A DNA stretch of 43,558 nucleotides from Nocardioides sp. GTDB taxonomy: Bacteria; Actinomycetota; Actinomycetes; Propionibacteriales; Nocardioidaceae. Below are positions 25,607 to 34,627 of this stretch, one piece after another; the first letter of the stretch is position 1; each line of letters opens with the position of its first letter. The translations under genes and the position numbers were made by a program. The stretch lies in assembly GCF_025965415.1 (NCBI RefSeq), contig NZ_JAOPWY010000050.1, forward strand, positions 1 to 43,558. The letters are read 5' to 3'. The notes beneath the pieces were generated by a model. The model saw only the letters and a list, made by a program, of their open reading frames with translations, did not search any database and was not told the origin of the DNA.

Positions 25607-26895
25607 GCAACGCGAGCGGGTCCCTGCGCCGCTTCCTCGGCGGCAGCGGCGGCATCATCGTCGGCACCGCGGTGATGAACGTCTGCACCTTCGGCTTCAC
25701 CATCGTCGCCGCCGGGATCCTCGACACCGCGTCGTACGGCGCCTTCTTCGCCCTGCTCAACCTGCTGATGGTCATCTCGGTCGTCAACATGGGGCTGCAG
25801 GCGACCGCCGCGCGTCGGATCGTGGCCGACCCCGGCGCGGTGGCCCGGATCGAGCGCCTCATCCTGCACGTCGGCTGGGCCACGGCCCTCGCCGTGGGCG
25901 GGGCGCTGGCCGTCCTCTCCCCCGCAGTGACCTGGCTGCTGCAGCTGGACTCCGTGGTGCCCGCGCTCGTCCTGGCCGGCCTGGCGGTGCCCACCACGAT
26001 CATGGGGGCGCAGGTCGGGATCCTCCAGGGAGAGCAGCGGTGGGCCGCCCTGTCGTGGGTCTACGTGCTCGCCGGGGTCCCGCGCATCGCCGGCCTGGCC
26101 GTCCTGTGGTGGCGCCCGACCGAGAGCATCGCGCTCCTCGGCAGCGGCCTGGGCTACATCGCGCCCGTCGTGCTCGGCTGGTGGATCCTGCGCCGCCCCC
26201 GCGAGTCGCCTGAGGCGAGCCCGGCCGACGTCCCCGGGGAGACGACCTCGGCGTGGGCGCTGCTGCGCGAGTCGCTGCACAGCACGCAGGCCCTGCTGGC
26301 GTTCTTCGCCCTCGCCAACGTCGACATCGTCGTGGCCAGGCACGTGCTGAGCGACCACGCCTCCGGCCTGTACGCCGTCGGCCTGCTGGTCGCCAAGATC
26401 ATGCTCTACCTGCCGCAGTTCGTGGTGATCGTCATGTTCCCGTCCCTCGCCACTGCGCACGAGCGGCGGCGGGCGGTGGTCCGCGGCACCTCGGCGATCC
26501 TGGGCCTCGGCGTGGCCTGCACGCTCGGCGTCGCGCTGCTCGCCGGTGTTGCGGCAGACGTGCTGCGCAGCGAGAAGCTGCAGGCGGTCGAGGGCCACCT
26601 CTGGTTGTTCGCCGTCCTCGGCACGCTGCTGTCGATCACGCAGCTGCTGGTCTACGCGACGCTGGCGCGCCAGGGCCGCAAGTCGATCGCCCTCGTCTGG
26701 GCCGCGCTGGTGGTCTCCGTGCTCGCCGGGTCGGCCACGTCCACGCCGACCCAGCTGCTGGGCGTGATGATCACGGTGACCGCCGTGCTGACGGCGGCCC
26801 TGGTGGCGATCAGCCTCCGCAGCGACGCCTCGGGCGGCGCGCCCGCGGGCGGGTCAGTGGGCGGCGTCGTGCCAGCTGCGCCCGGAGCCGATTGA
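25603..26895 (+). CDS. Wzx-like polysaccharide flippase (MOP superfamily), copy 2
   Basis: A 430-residue paralogue of the preceding gene, with about twelve membrane segments. Shared blocks include MNVCTFGFTIVAAGIL, MGLQATAARRIV, GAQVGILQGEQRW, NVDIVVARHVLSDHASGLYAVG and YLPQFVVIVMFPSLAT. ATG 25603 overlaps the stop of copy 1 by 4 nt, which fixes the start and suggests coupled translation. The tail is Gly/Ala/Pro-rich, and its last 42 bases overlap polA on the other strand. Two flippases in one operon could act on two glycans, or as a heterodimer; the sequence does not decide between these. Confidence 0.9.
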   Translation: MSNASGSLRRFLGGSGGIIVGTAVMNVCTFGFTIVAAGILDTASYGAFFALLNLLMVISVVNMGLQATAARRIVADPGAVARIERLILHVGWATALAVGGALAVLSPAVTWLLQLDSVVPALVLAGLAVPTTIMGAQVGILQGEQRWAALSWVYVLAGVPRIAGLAVLWWRPTESIALLGSGLGYIAPVVLGWWILRRPRESPEASPADVPGETTSAWALLRESLHSTQALLAFFALANVDIVVARHVLSDHASGLYAVGLLVAKIMLYLPQFVVIVMFPSLATAHERRRAVVRGTSAILGLGVACTLGVALLAGVAADVLRSEKLQAVEGHLWLFAVLGTLLSITQLLVYATLARQGRKSIALVWAALVVSVLAGSATSTPTQLLGVMITVTAVLTAALVAISLRSDASGGAPAGGSVGGVVPAAPGAD

Positions 26896-29568
26896 GACGT
26901 CGAGCGGCACCGCCAGGTCGGCCGCCCCGCCCATCTCGGCGCGGACCAGCTCGGCGAGCGCCTCGCTCTCGCCCGGCGCCACCTCGAACACGAGCTCGTC
27001 GTGGACCTGGAGCAGCATCCGCGACCGCAGGCCCTGCTCGGCCAGCGCCCGCTCCACGCCGAGCATCGCGACCTTGACCAGGTCGGCGGCCGAGCCCTGG
27101 ATGGGTGCGTTGAGCGCCATCCGCTCGGCCGTCTCGCGCCGCTGGCGGTTGTCGCTGGTGAGGTCGGGGAGGTAGCGGCGTCGCCCGAGGATCGTCTCGG
27201 TGAACCCCGAGCGGCGCGCCTCGTCGACGATGCCGCCGAGGTAGTCACGCACCCCGCCGAAGGTCTGGAAGTACTCCTCCATCAGCCCCGCGGCCTCGCT
27301 CGTGCTGATCCGCAGCTGCTGGGAGAGCCCGAAGGCGGACAGGCCGTAGGCGAGGCCGTAGTTCATCGCCTTGATCTTGGCGCGCTGCTCGGAGGTGACG
27401 GCGTCGGCGTCGACCCCGAAGACGCGGGCCGCGGTGATCGAGTGGAAGTCGTGCCCGGAGCGGAACGCCTCGATCAGCAGGGCGTCCTCGGACAGGTGGG
27501 CCATGATCCGCATCTCGACCTGGCTGTAATCGGCGGTCATCAGCGACTCGTAGCCCGCGCCGACCACGAAGCCCTCACGGATCCGGCGACCCGCCTCGGT
27601 GCGGATCGGGATGTTCTGGAGGTTGGGGTCGGTGCTGGAGAGGCGACCGGTCGCGGCGATGATCTGGTTGTAGGTCGTGTGGATGCGGCCGTCGGACGCG
27701 ACGGTCTTGAGCAGACCCTCCACGGTCTGGCGCAACCGGATCACGTCGCGGTGGCGCAGCAGGTGCTGGAGGAACGGGTGCTCCGTCTTCTCGAAGAGCG
27801 CCTGGAGGGCGTCGGCGTCGGTGGTGTAGCCGGTCTTGGTGCGCTTGGTCTTGGGCATCGCCAGCTCGTCGAAGAGCACCACCTGGAGCTGCTTGGGCGA
27901 GCCGAGGTTGATCTCCTTGCCGATGACGTCGTAGGCGTCGGTCGCCGCGGCGCGCACCTGGTCGTCGAACTCGGACTCGAGGCCCTCGAGGTAGTCGGTG
28001 TCGACCGCGACGCCGACCTGCTCCATCCGGACGAGGGTGCCGATCAGCGGCAGCTCGACGTCGCTCAGCAGACGGGTGCCGCCGTGCTCCTCGACCGCGC
28101 CGTCGAGCGCACCGGCGAGGTCGAGCACGGCGCGCGCCGTCAGCATGGCCGTGTCGCTGGCCGTGGTGTCGTCGAGGGCGTCGAAGCTGAGCTGGTCGAC
28201 ATCGGTCGCGTCCTGGCGCAGCTCGCGCTTGAGGTAGCGCAGGGTGAGGTCGGCCAGGGCGTACGAGCGCTGGTCGGGCTGGACGAGGTAGGCAGCGAGG
28301 GCGGTGTCGACCTCGAGGCCGGCCAGCTCCCAGCCGCGGGCCGCGAGCGCCAGGCTCGGGCCGTTGGCGTCGTGGAGCGCCTTGGGACGACCCGGGTCGG
28401 CCAGCCACGTGGCCACCGCGGTGTCGTCGTCGGGACCGAGGTCGGCGACGTCGATCCACGCCGCCTGTCCGGCCGCCGTGGCGACCGCGACGGACATGAC
28501 CTCGCCCGTGCCGGCGCGCCAGGTGCCGGTCACCGCCACACCGACCCGCTCGCCTGCGGGCGCGTGCTCGGAAAGCCAGGCACCGGCCTCGCCGGGGGCC
28601 AGCCGGCGGCCGTCGAGCTCGAAGCCCGCCTCGGCGGTGACCTCGTCCTCGGGGGCCGGGTCGATCGTGTCGAGCAGCCGCGTGCGGAGCTCGCCGCGGA
28701 ACTCGAGCTCGTCGAGGAGCTCCAGGCCGGCCGTCCGGTCCCAGGCGCGGCGGTCGAAGTCGCTCGGGTGCAACGGAAGCGCCATGTCGCGCACGAGCGC
28801 ATTCAGCTGGCGATTGCGGATCACGTCGCCGAGGTGCTCGCGCAGTGCCTGCCCCTTCTTGCCGCTGATCTCGTCGGCGCGGGCGATGACGTTGTCGAGC
28901 CCGTCGAACTGGTTGATCCACCTCGCCGCGAAGCCCGGGCCGACGCCGGGGACCCCGGGCAGGTTGTCGGAGGTCTCGCCGACGATCGCCGCCAACTCGG
29001 GGTAGCGGTGCGGAGGGACGCCGTACTTCTCCTCGACGGCCGCCGGGGTGAGCCGGGCCAGGTTGCTCACGCCCTGCATGGGGTAGAGCACGGTCGAGCT
29101 GTCGGTGACGAGCTGGATGGAGTCGCGGTCACCGGTGAGGATCAGCACCTCCATCCCGTCGGCCAGGGCCTCGGTGACGAGGGTGGCGATGATGTCGTCG
29201 GCCTCGAAGCCGGCGACGTCGAGGTGCTGGATGGACAGCGCGTCGAGCACCCGGCGGATCAGCGGCAGCTGGCTGCTGAACTCGTCGGGCGTCTTGTTGC
29301 GCTTGGCCTTGTAGTCGGCGTACTGCTCGAGGCGGAAGGTCTGGCGGGACTTGTCGAAGGCCACGGCGACGTGGGTCGGCACCTCGTCGCGCAGGACGTT
29401 GACGAGCATCGACGTGAAGCCGTAGACCGCGTTGGTGTGCTGCCCCGTGGCGGTCGCGAAGTTCTCCACGGGCAGCGCGAAGAAGGCCCGGTAGGCCAAC
29501 GAATGACCGTCGAGCAACAGAAGTCGGGGGCGGGTCTGCTCGCTCGTGGTCTCACTCGATCCAGGCAC
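26854..29568 (-). CDS. polA: DNA polymerase I
   Basis: A 904-residue family A polymerase used in repair and Okazaki fragment processing. Residues 1-310 are the 5' nuclease (LLLLDGHSLAYRAFFALP, FEADDIIATL, GDRDSIQLV). Residues 320-500 have the fold of the 3'-5' exonuclease without its acids: the DxE site reads VAVTGTWR, so proofreading should be absent, as in other actinobacterial Pol I. Residues 510-904 are the polymerase: motif A DYSQVEMR, motif B RAKIKAMNYGLAYG, motif C QVHDELVFE. Tyr737 stands where E. coli has Phe762. GTG 29568 lies 6 nt after TAGAGT with no ribosome site, so the start looks leaderless. It diverges from the thioesterase gene and converges on flippase 2. Confidence 0.97.
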   Translation of the reverse strand: MPGSSETTSEQTRPRLLLLDGHSLAYRAFFALPVENFATATGQHTNAVYGFTSMLVNVLRDEVPTHVAVAFDKSRQTFRLEQYADYKAKRNKTPDEFSSQLPLIRRVLDALSIQHLDVAGFEADDIIATLVTEALADGMEVLILTGDRDSIQLVTDSSTVLYPMQGVSNLARLTPAAVEEKYGVPPHRYPELAAIVGETSDNLPGVPGVGPGFAARWINQFDGLDNVIARADEISGKKGQALREHLGDVIRNRQLNALVRDMALPLHPSDFDRRAWDRTAGLELLDELEFRGELRTRLLDTIDPAPEDEVTAEAGFELDGRRLAPGEAGAWLSEHAPAGERVGVAVTGTWRAGTGEVMSVAVATAAGQAAWIDVADLGPDDDTAVATWLADPGRPKALHDANGPSLALAARGWELAGLEVDTALAAYLVQPDQRSYALADLTLRYLKRELRQDATDVDQLSFDALDDTTASDTAMLTARAVLDLAGALDGAVEEHGGTRLLSDVELPLIGTLVRMEQVGVAVDTDYLEGLESEFDDQVRAAATDAYDVIGKEINLGSPKQLQVVLFDELAMPKTKRTKTGYTTDADALQALFEKTEHPFLQHLLRHRDVIRLRQTVEGLLKTVASDGRIHTTYNQIIAATGRLSSTDPNLQNIPIRTEAGRRIREGFVVGAGYESLMTADYSQVEMRIMAHLSEDALLIEAFRSGHDFHSITAARVFGVDADAVTSEQRAKIKAMNYGLAYGLSAFGLSQQLRISTSEAAGLMEEYFQTFGGVRDYLGGIVDEARRSGFTETILGRRRYLPDLTSDNRQRRETAERMALNAPIQGSAADLVKVAMLGVERALAEQGLRSRMLLQVHDELVFEVAPGESEALAELVRAEMGGAADLAVPLDVSIGSGRSWHDAAH

Positions 29569-29574
29569 CCGCCG

Positions 29575-29580
29575 ACTCTA
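29575..29580 (-). promoter_or_regulatory. Predicted leaderless -10 box for polA
   Basis: On the minus strand TAGAGT is followed by 6 nt and the polA GTG at 29568. It lies in the 72-base gap shared with the divergent thioesterase gene. Confidence 0.55.
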
Positions 29581-29628
29581 TCCGTCTCCGCCGACAGCCC
29601 CGCGGCCGGGAACGACCCCCTCCTCGGC

Positions 29629-29634
29629 CAGAAT
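29629..29634 (+). promoter_or_regulatory. Possible leaderless -10 box for the thioesterase
   Basis: CAGAAT is followed by 6 nt and ATG 29641. The first base departs from the TANNNT pattern, so this is weaker than the others. An ATG at 29633 reads ATGGATCCATGA and stops at once, so it is not the start. Confidence 0.4.
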
Positions 29635-29640
29635 GGATCC

Positions 29641-30081
29641 ATGAGCGCACCGAAGTCACTGGCCGACCTGACCATCGAGGAGCTGATCGCGTTCCTGCCC
29701 GAGGGCAACGGTCGGCTGAACGAGAAGATGGGCGTCGAGCTCGTCGAGGTCTCCGCCGATCGGGTCGTCGGGACCATGCCGGTCGAGGGCAACACGCAGC
29801 CCTTCGGCCTGCTGCACGGTGGTGCGTCGGTCGTGCTCGCCGAGACGCTGGGGTCCATCGGCTCCGCGATCCACGCCTACCCCGAGAAGCTCGCCGTCGG
29901 CGTCGACATCAACGCCACCCACCACCGCGCGGCGACCACGGGGATCGTCACCGGGGTCGCGACCGCCATCCACCTCGGCCGTACGTCGACGTCGTACGAG
30001 ATCGTCATCACCGACGAGCGCGGCAAGCGCGTGTGCACCTCGCGCATCACCTGCGCGCTGGTGCCGGCACCGCAGGCGTAG
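29641..30081 (+). CDS. PaaI-type hotdog-fold thioesterase
   Basis: A 146-residue acyl-CoA thioesterase of the PaaI/YbgC-like hotdog group. The core is NTQPFGLLHGGASVVLAETLGSIGS, with the HGG turn and the following Glu that serve catalysis in this family. The second half, AVGVDINATHHRAATTG, completes the fold. It hydrolyses a CoA thioester, often an aromatic or medium-chain one; the substrate here is unknown. The gene diverges from polA across 72 bases and ends 42 bases before the convergent acetyltransferase gene. It is a common neighbour of polA in actinobacteria as far as I recall. Confidence 0.92.
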   Translation: MSAPKSLADLTIEELIAFLPEGNGRLNEKMGVELVEVSADRVVGTMPVEGNTQPFGLLHGGASVVLAETLGSIGSAIHAYPEKLAVGVDINATHHRAATTGIVTGVATAIHLGRTSTSYEIVITDERGKRVCTSRITCALVPAPQA

Positions 30082-30123
30082 GACCGGCGGGCATAGGACC
30101 GACGGGGTGTGGCCCGGAACGAG

Positions 30124-30693
30124 TCAGCCGGGGACGCGCTCGCGCCGGATGCGGCGCGCGGCCAGGACCCGGTCGATGCGCTGCTTGCTGGTCGCGGCCG
30201 GCGTGACCTGGCGCGACTGAGGGAGCCTGGCGCGCACCGAGCTCGTCGTCGCCGCACGCAGCATCGCCTGCGGCGCGAACGACAGCCGCGCCATGAAGCG
30301 GTTGGCGTCGCGCAGCTCGGCCGCGGCGGCCGTCTGGACGTGGCTGATGCCGTGCTGCTCGGCGAACCGGCAGGCCGCCTCCATCAGCGCACTCCCGACG
30401 CCCTTGCGGCGGAACTGCGGCAGGACGTGCGGCGACACGGCCAGGACGGCGGGCTCGAGGTTGAGCGGCGTGAAGGTCGAGGCCTCGAGGTAGACCGCGC
30501 CGGCCACCTCGCCGTCGACCTCGGCCACCACCACACACTGGTCCTCGCGCTCGCTGGCCGTCGCGACCACGCGGGCCACGTCGGCCAGCTGCTCGTCCAG
30601 GCCGCCCTTGCGCAGGATGTCGCCCCACAGCTCACGCAGGGAGGCGACGTCCGAGGGTTGTGCAGCGCGTACGGCCACCGGCGTCCGACTCAT
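30124..30693 (-). CDS. GNAT-family N-acetyltransferase
   Basis: A 189-residue GNAT enzyme. The acetyl-CoA pyrophosphate loop is FRRKGVGSALM (Q/R-x-x-G-x-G/A), preceded by AVLAVSPHVLPQ and followed by the helix ACRFAEQHGISHVQT. It transfers an acetyl group from acetyl-CoA to an amine; the acceptor is unknown. ATG 30693 has a GAGGAAGTGG ribosome region just upstream, so the in-frame extension to 30765 is not needed. The C-terminus is strongly basic (KQRIDRVLAARRIRRERVPG), unusual for the family and perhaps nucleic-acid or ribosome directed. It lies 90 nt downstream of livF on the same strand. Confidence 0.87.
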   Translation of the reverse strand: MSRTPVAVRAAQPSDVASLRELWGDILRKGGLDEQLADVARVVATASEREDQCVVVAEVDGEVAGAVYLEASTFTPLNLEPAVLAVSPHVLPQFRRKGVGSALMEAACRFAEQHGISHVQTAAAAELRDANRFMARLSFAPQAMLRAATTSSVRARLPQSRQVTPAATSKQRIDRVLAARRIRRERVPG

Positions 30694-30783
30694 CGACCCA
30701 CCACTTCCTCGAGCACCCACAGTGGCCCCCTGCCGACCTGTCCCGGCACCACACCCGGGCGACACTATCCCCCGGCGGGGTGA

Positions 30784-31483
30784 TCAGGCTACGCCGAGGT
30801 AGGCCTCGCGCACAGTCGGGTCGTCGAGGAGCTCGGCGCCGGTGCCCGACTTGACGATCCGACCCGTCTCCAGCACGTAGGCACGGTGGGCCCGCGAGAG
30901 CGCCTGCTTGGCGTTCTGCTCCACGACCAGGATCGTGGTGCCCTGCTCGGCGATCTCCGAGATGATGTCGAAGATCTGCTGGATCAGCATCGGCGCCAGG
31001 CCCATCGAGGGCTCGTCGAGCATGAGCAGCTTGGGACGCGACATCAGCGCGCGACCGATGGCCAGCATCTGCTGCTCACCGCCGGACATGGTGCCCGCGA
31101 CCTGCTTCTTGCGCTCGAGCAGTCGGGGGAACAGACCGAAGACGCGCTCGTAGTCCTGCTCGATCGCCTCCTTGTCCTTGCGTGTGTACGCCCCCATGTT
31201 GAGGTTCTCGGTCACCGTCATGCCGGGGAAGATCCCGCGGCCCTCGGGGCAGAGCACGAGACCCTTGCGCAGTCGCTGGTCGGCCCGGAGCTTGGTGACG
31301 TCCTCGCCGTTGAACGTGACCGACCCGGAGGACAGGCCGCGGACCCCGGAGAGCGCACGCATCGTGGAGGTCTTGCCGGCACCGTTGGCACCGATGAGGG
31401 CGACGATCTCGCCCTCGGCGACCTCGAGGCTGATCCCGTGCAGGGCCTCGATCTTGCCGTAGCTCAGAGTGGCGGTGTCTAGC

Positions 31484-31494
<11 letters not shown>
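30784..31494 (-). CDS. livF: Branched-chain amino acid ABC transporter ATP-binding protein LivF
   Basis: A 236-residue ABC ATPase, one of the two nucleotide-binding subunits of the Liv importer. Walker A is GANGAGKTS, the signature is MSGGEQQMLAIGRAL, Walker B is LLMLDEPS and the switch His is replaced by the VVEQNAKQAL segment typical of LivF. The start ATG overlaps livG by 11 nt. It is the last gene of livKHMGF. A small GC hairpin at about 30768-30783 right after the stop may end the transcript. Confidence 0.96.
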
Positions 31495-32429
<935 letters not shown>

Positions 32430-32437
<8 letters not shown>

Positions 32438-33563
32438 CGGCGGCAGCCTCCTCGGCTTCGACCTTGCGATCTTGGAATTCTCGGGCCCTTCGCCTGCTCG
32501 GCACCAGCCCCTGCGGCCGCAGGATCATCACGGCCACGAGGGCGACACCGAAGGCGAACGGTCGCCACTCCTGGAACTCGCGGAAGCGCTCGGGCAGGTA
32601 GGTGAGCAGGAAGGCTCCGAGGAGCACGCCCACGATGTTGCCCGAGCCGCCGATGACGACCATCGCCACGAACAGGAACGACAGGTTGAGCATGAAGCCG
32701 TTGGGCTCGACGTACTGCTGCTTGCTGCCGAAGAGCAGGCCGGCCATGCCGCCGACGGAGGCGCCGATGGCGAACGCCCACAGCTTGTACTTGAACGCGG
32801 CCACGCCCATGATCGCCGCGGCGTCCTCGTCCTCGCGGATGGCCAGCCAGGCACGGCCGACGCGGCTGTGCTCCAGGCGGCGCGCCATCCAGATCAAGAT
32901 GATGAGCACGACGAGCGCCAGCCAGTACCACCGCTCCGGCTCGGAGACGTTGAAGAACGGACGCCCGTCCGTCTCGGGGCCAGGCGGCACCGGGACGTTG
33001 GTGATGCCGGCGGCACCGTTGGTGACGTTGTCGAGGTTGCGCGCGCAGATGCGGATGATCTCGCCGAAGCCCATGGTCACGATGGCCAGGTAGTCACCGC
33101 GCAGCCGCAGCGTCGGCGCACCGAGGATGACACCGGCGACCAGCGCCATCGCGATGGCGATCGGCACGCAGATCGCAAACGGGACGGCCCACTCCTCCGA
33201 CAGCCCGAACCTCGACTGGAGGCCCTCCACCACCGGGGAGGAGGTCGAGCCGAACAGCGCGACCGAGTAGGCGCCGAGGGCGTAGAAGCCGACGTAGCCC
33301 AGGTCGAGCAGGCCCGCGAGGCCGATCACGACGTTGAGGCCGACCGCCACGATCATGTAGATCACGATCAGGAACAGCACGCTGGCCCAGTCGGTGCCGG
33401 TCGCGTTGAGGTCCGTCCGGACGTAGGCGAACGGCAGGATGTTGAGGTACGGCAGGTAGAAGGCGAACGCCACCACGAGCAGCATCCCCAGGGCCCGCGC
33501 CCAGGCCGGGAGCACGCCCAGCCGGTCGCGCAGCCGATCGGTGTACTGGATGATCAGGCTCAT
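32430..33563 (-). CDS. livM: Branched-chain amino acid ABC transporter permease LivM
   Basis: A 377-residue permease with eight to ten membrane segments. Family stretches are VGLNVVIGLAGLLDLGYVGFYALGAY, LRLRGDYLAIVTMGFGEIIRI and AWLAIREDEDAAAIMGV, the last being the loop that docks on the ATPases. LivM pairs with LivH to form the channel. Start ATG 33563 overlaps the livH stop by 4 nt (ATGA). The C-terminus is charged and cytoplasmic (SRRRAREFQDRKVEAEEAAADA). Confidence 0.96.
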
Positions 33564-34531
33564 GCGCGTGCCTTTCCGAGGGACTCACCGAGCAGGCCGG
33601 TGGGGCGGAACATCAGCACGAGGACCAGCACGATGAACGCGGTCACGTCCGCCCAGCTGGAGTCCCACACGGTCGAGGCGTAGACCTCGACGACGCCGAG
33701 GACCAGGCCGCCGACCAGCGCACCGCGCAGGTTGCCGATGCCGCCGAGCACGGCTGCCGTGAAGGCCTTGACCCCGATGAGGAATCCGATGTCGAACTTC
33801 GTGCTGTCGTACTGCATGGTGAAGAGCAGGGCCGCGACGCCCGCCATCGCGCCACCGAGGACGAAGACGAGCATGATGACCCGGTCCTGGTTGACGCCCA
33901 TGAGGGACGCGGTGTCGGGGTCCTGTGCCACGGCACGGACGCCGCGACCCAGGCGGCTCTTGTTCACGAAGAAGTCGAGGGCGACCATCATGGCGATGGC
34001 GCCGAAGATGATGATGACCCGCGTGTTGCTGATCGCGAGGTCGAGGCCCGGGACGGTGAAGAGGACCTTGGTCTCGAGCACGGCCGGCACGTTGACCAGG
34101 ACGCGGCCGAAGGGCGGGCCGAAGAAGACCTTGAAGACCTGGCCGAAGATCTCCACCAGGACCATGGAGCAGCCGATGCCGGTGATCAGGAAGATGAGCG
34201 GCGGGGCGCCCTTCTTGCGCAGCGGCCGGTAGGCGATCCGCTCGACGGCGAGGGCGGTGCCTGCGGACGCGAGCATGGCGGCGAGCAGGGCCAGCAGGGT
34301 CGCACCGATGACCATGCCGACACCCAGGCCGGACGAGGCGCCGAGCACGGTGTAGACGCCCAGCACGGTCCAGGTGCCCACCATGAACACCTCGGAGTGG
34401 GCGAAGTTGATCAGCTTCATCACGCCGTACACCATGGTGTAGCCGAGCGCGACGAGCGCGTAGATGGATCCGCGGGTGATGCCGTCGAGAGTGTGACGGT
34501 CCAGTCCGCTGATCAGGGCATCGAAGTCCAC
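33560..34531 (-). CDS. livH: Branched-chain amino acid ABC transporter permease LivH
   Basis: A 323-residue permease with about eight membrane segments. Family stretches are GSIYALVALGYTMVYGVMKLINFAHSEVFM near the N-terminus, VRAVAQDPDTASLMGVNQDRV (ATPase docking loop) and KAFTAAVLGGIGNLRGALVGG. Start GTG 34531 has GGGAGGG about 7 nt upstream. The 96-base gap to livK holds a strong hairpin, so livHMGF may be made at a lower level than the binding protein. Confidence 0.96.
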   Translation of the reverse strand: MDFDALISGLDRHTLDGITRGSIYALVALGYTMVYGVMKLINFAHSEVFMVGTWTVLGVYTVLGASSGLGVGMVIGATLLALLAAMLASAGTALAVERIAYRPLRKKGAPPLIFLITGIGCSMVLVEIFGQVFKVFFGPPFGRVLVNVPAVLETKVLFTVPGLDLAISNTRVIIIFGAIAMMVALDFFVNKSRLGRGVRAVAQDPDTASLMGVNQDRVIMLVFVLGGAMAGVAALLFTMQYDSTKFDIGFLIGVKAFTAAVLGGIGNLRGALVGGLVLGVVEVYASTVWDSSWADVTAFIVLVLVLMFRPTGLLGESLGKARA

Positions 34532-34571
34532 TCAGGGCCCTCCCAGGTTGCGGCCCGCTGGGGCCATGGAT

Positions 34572-34603
34572 CGGGGGCGGCCGGGCAAGCCCGACCGCCC
34601 CCG
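34572..34603 (-). terminator. Attenuator-like hairpin between livK and livH
   Basis: Arms 34572-34586 and 34589-34603 pair over 14 of 15 positions (one C/A mismatch at 34581/34594), all but one GC. It lies about 25 nt after the livK stop and 40 nt before the livH GTG. The position fits partial termination that leaves more binding protein than membrane subunits. Confidence 0.65.
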
Positions 34604-34627
34604 TGGTGCATGGTCAATCCGTGCGGA

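Noticed and set aside
27001..29640. Long plus-strand open frame opposite polA
   Set aside because: It is an antisense shadow of polA. Only the part from 29641 is real (the thioesterase).
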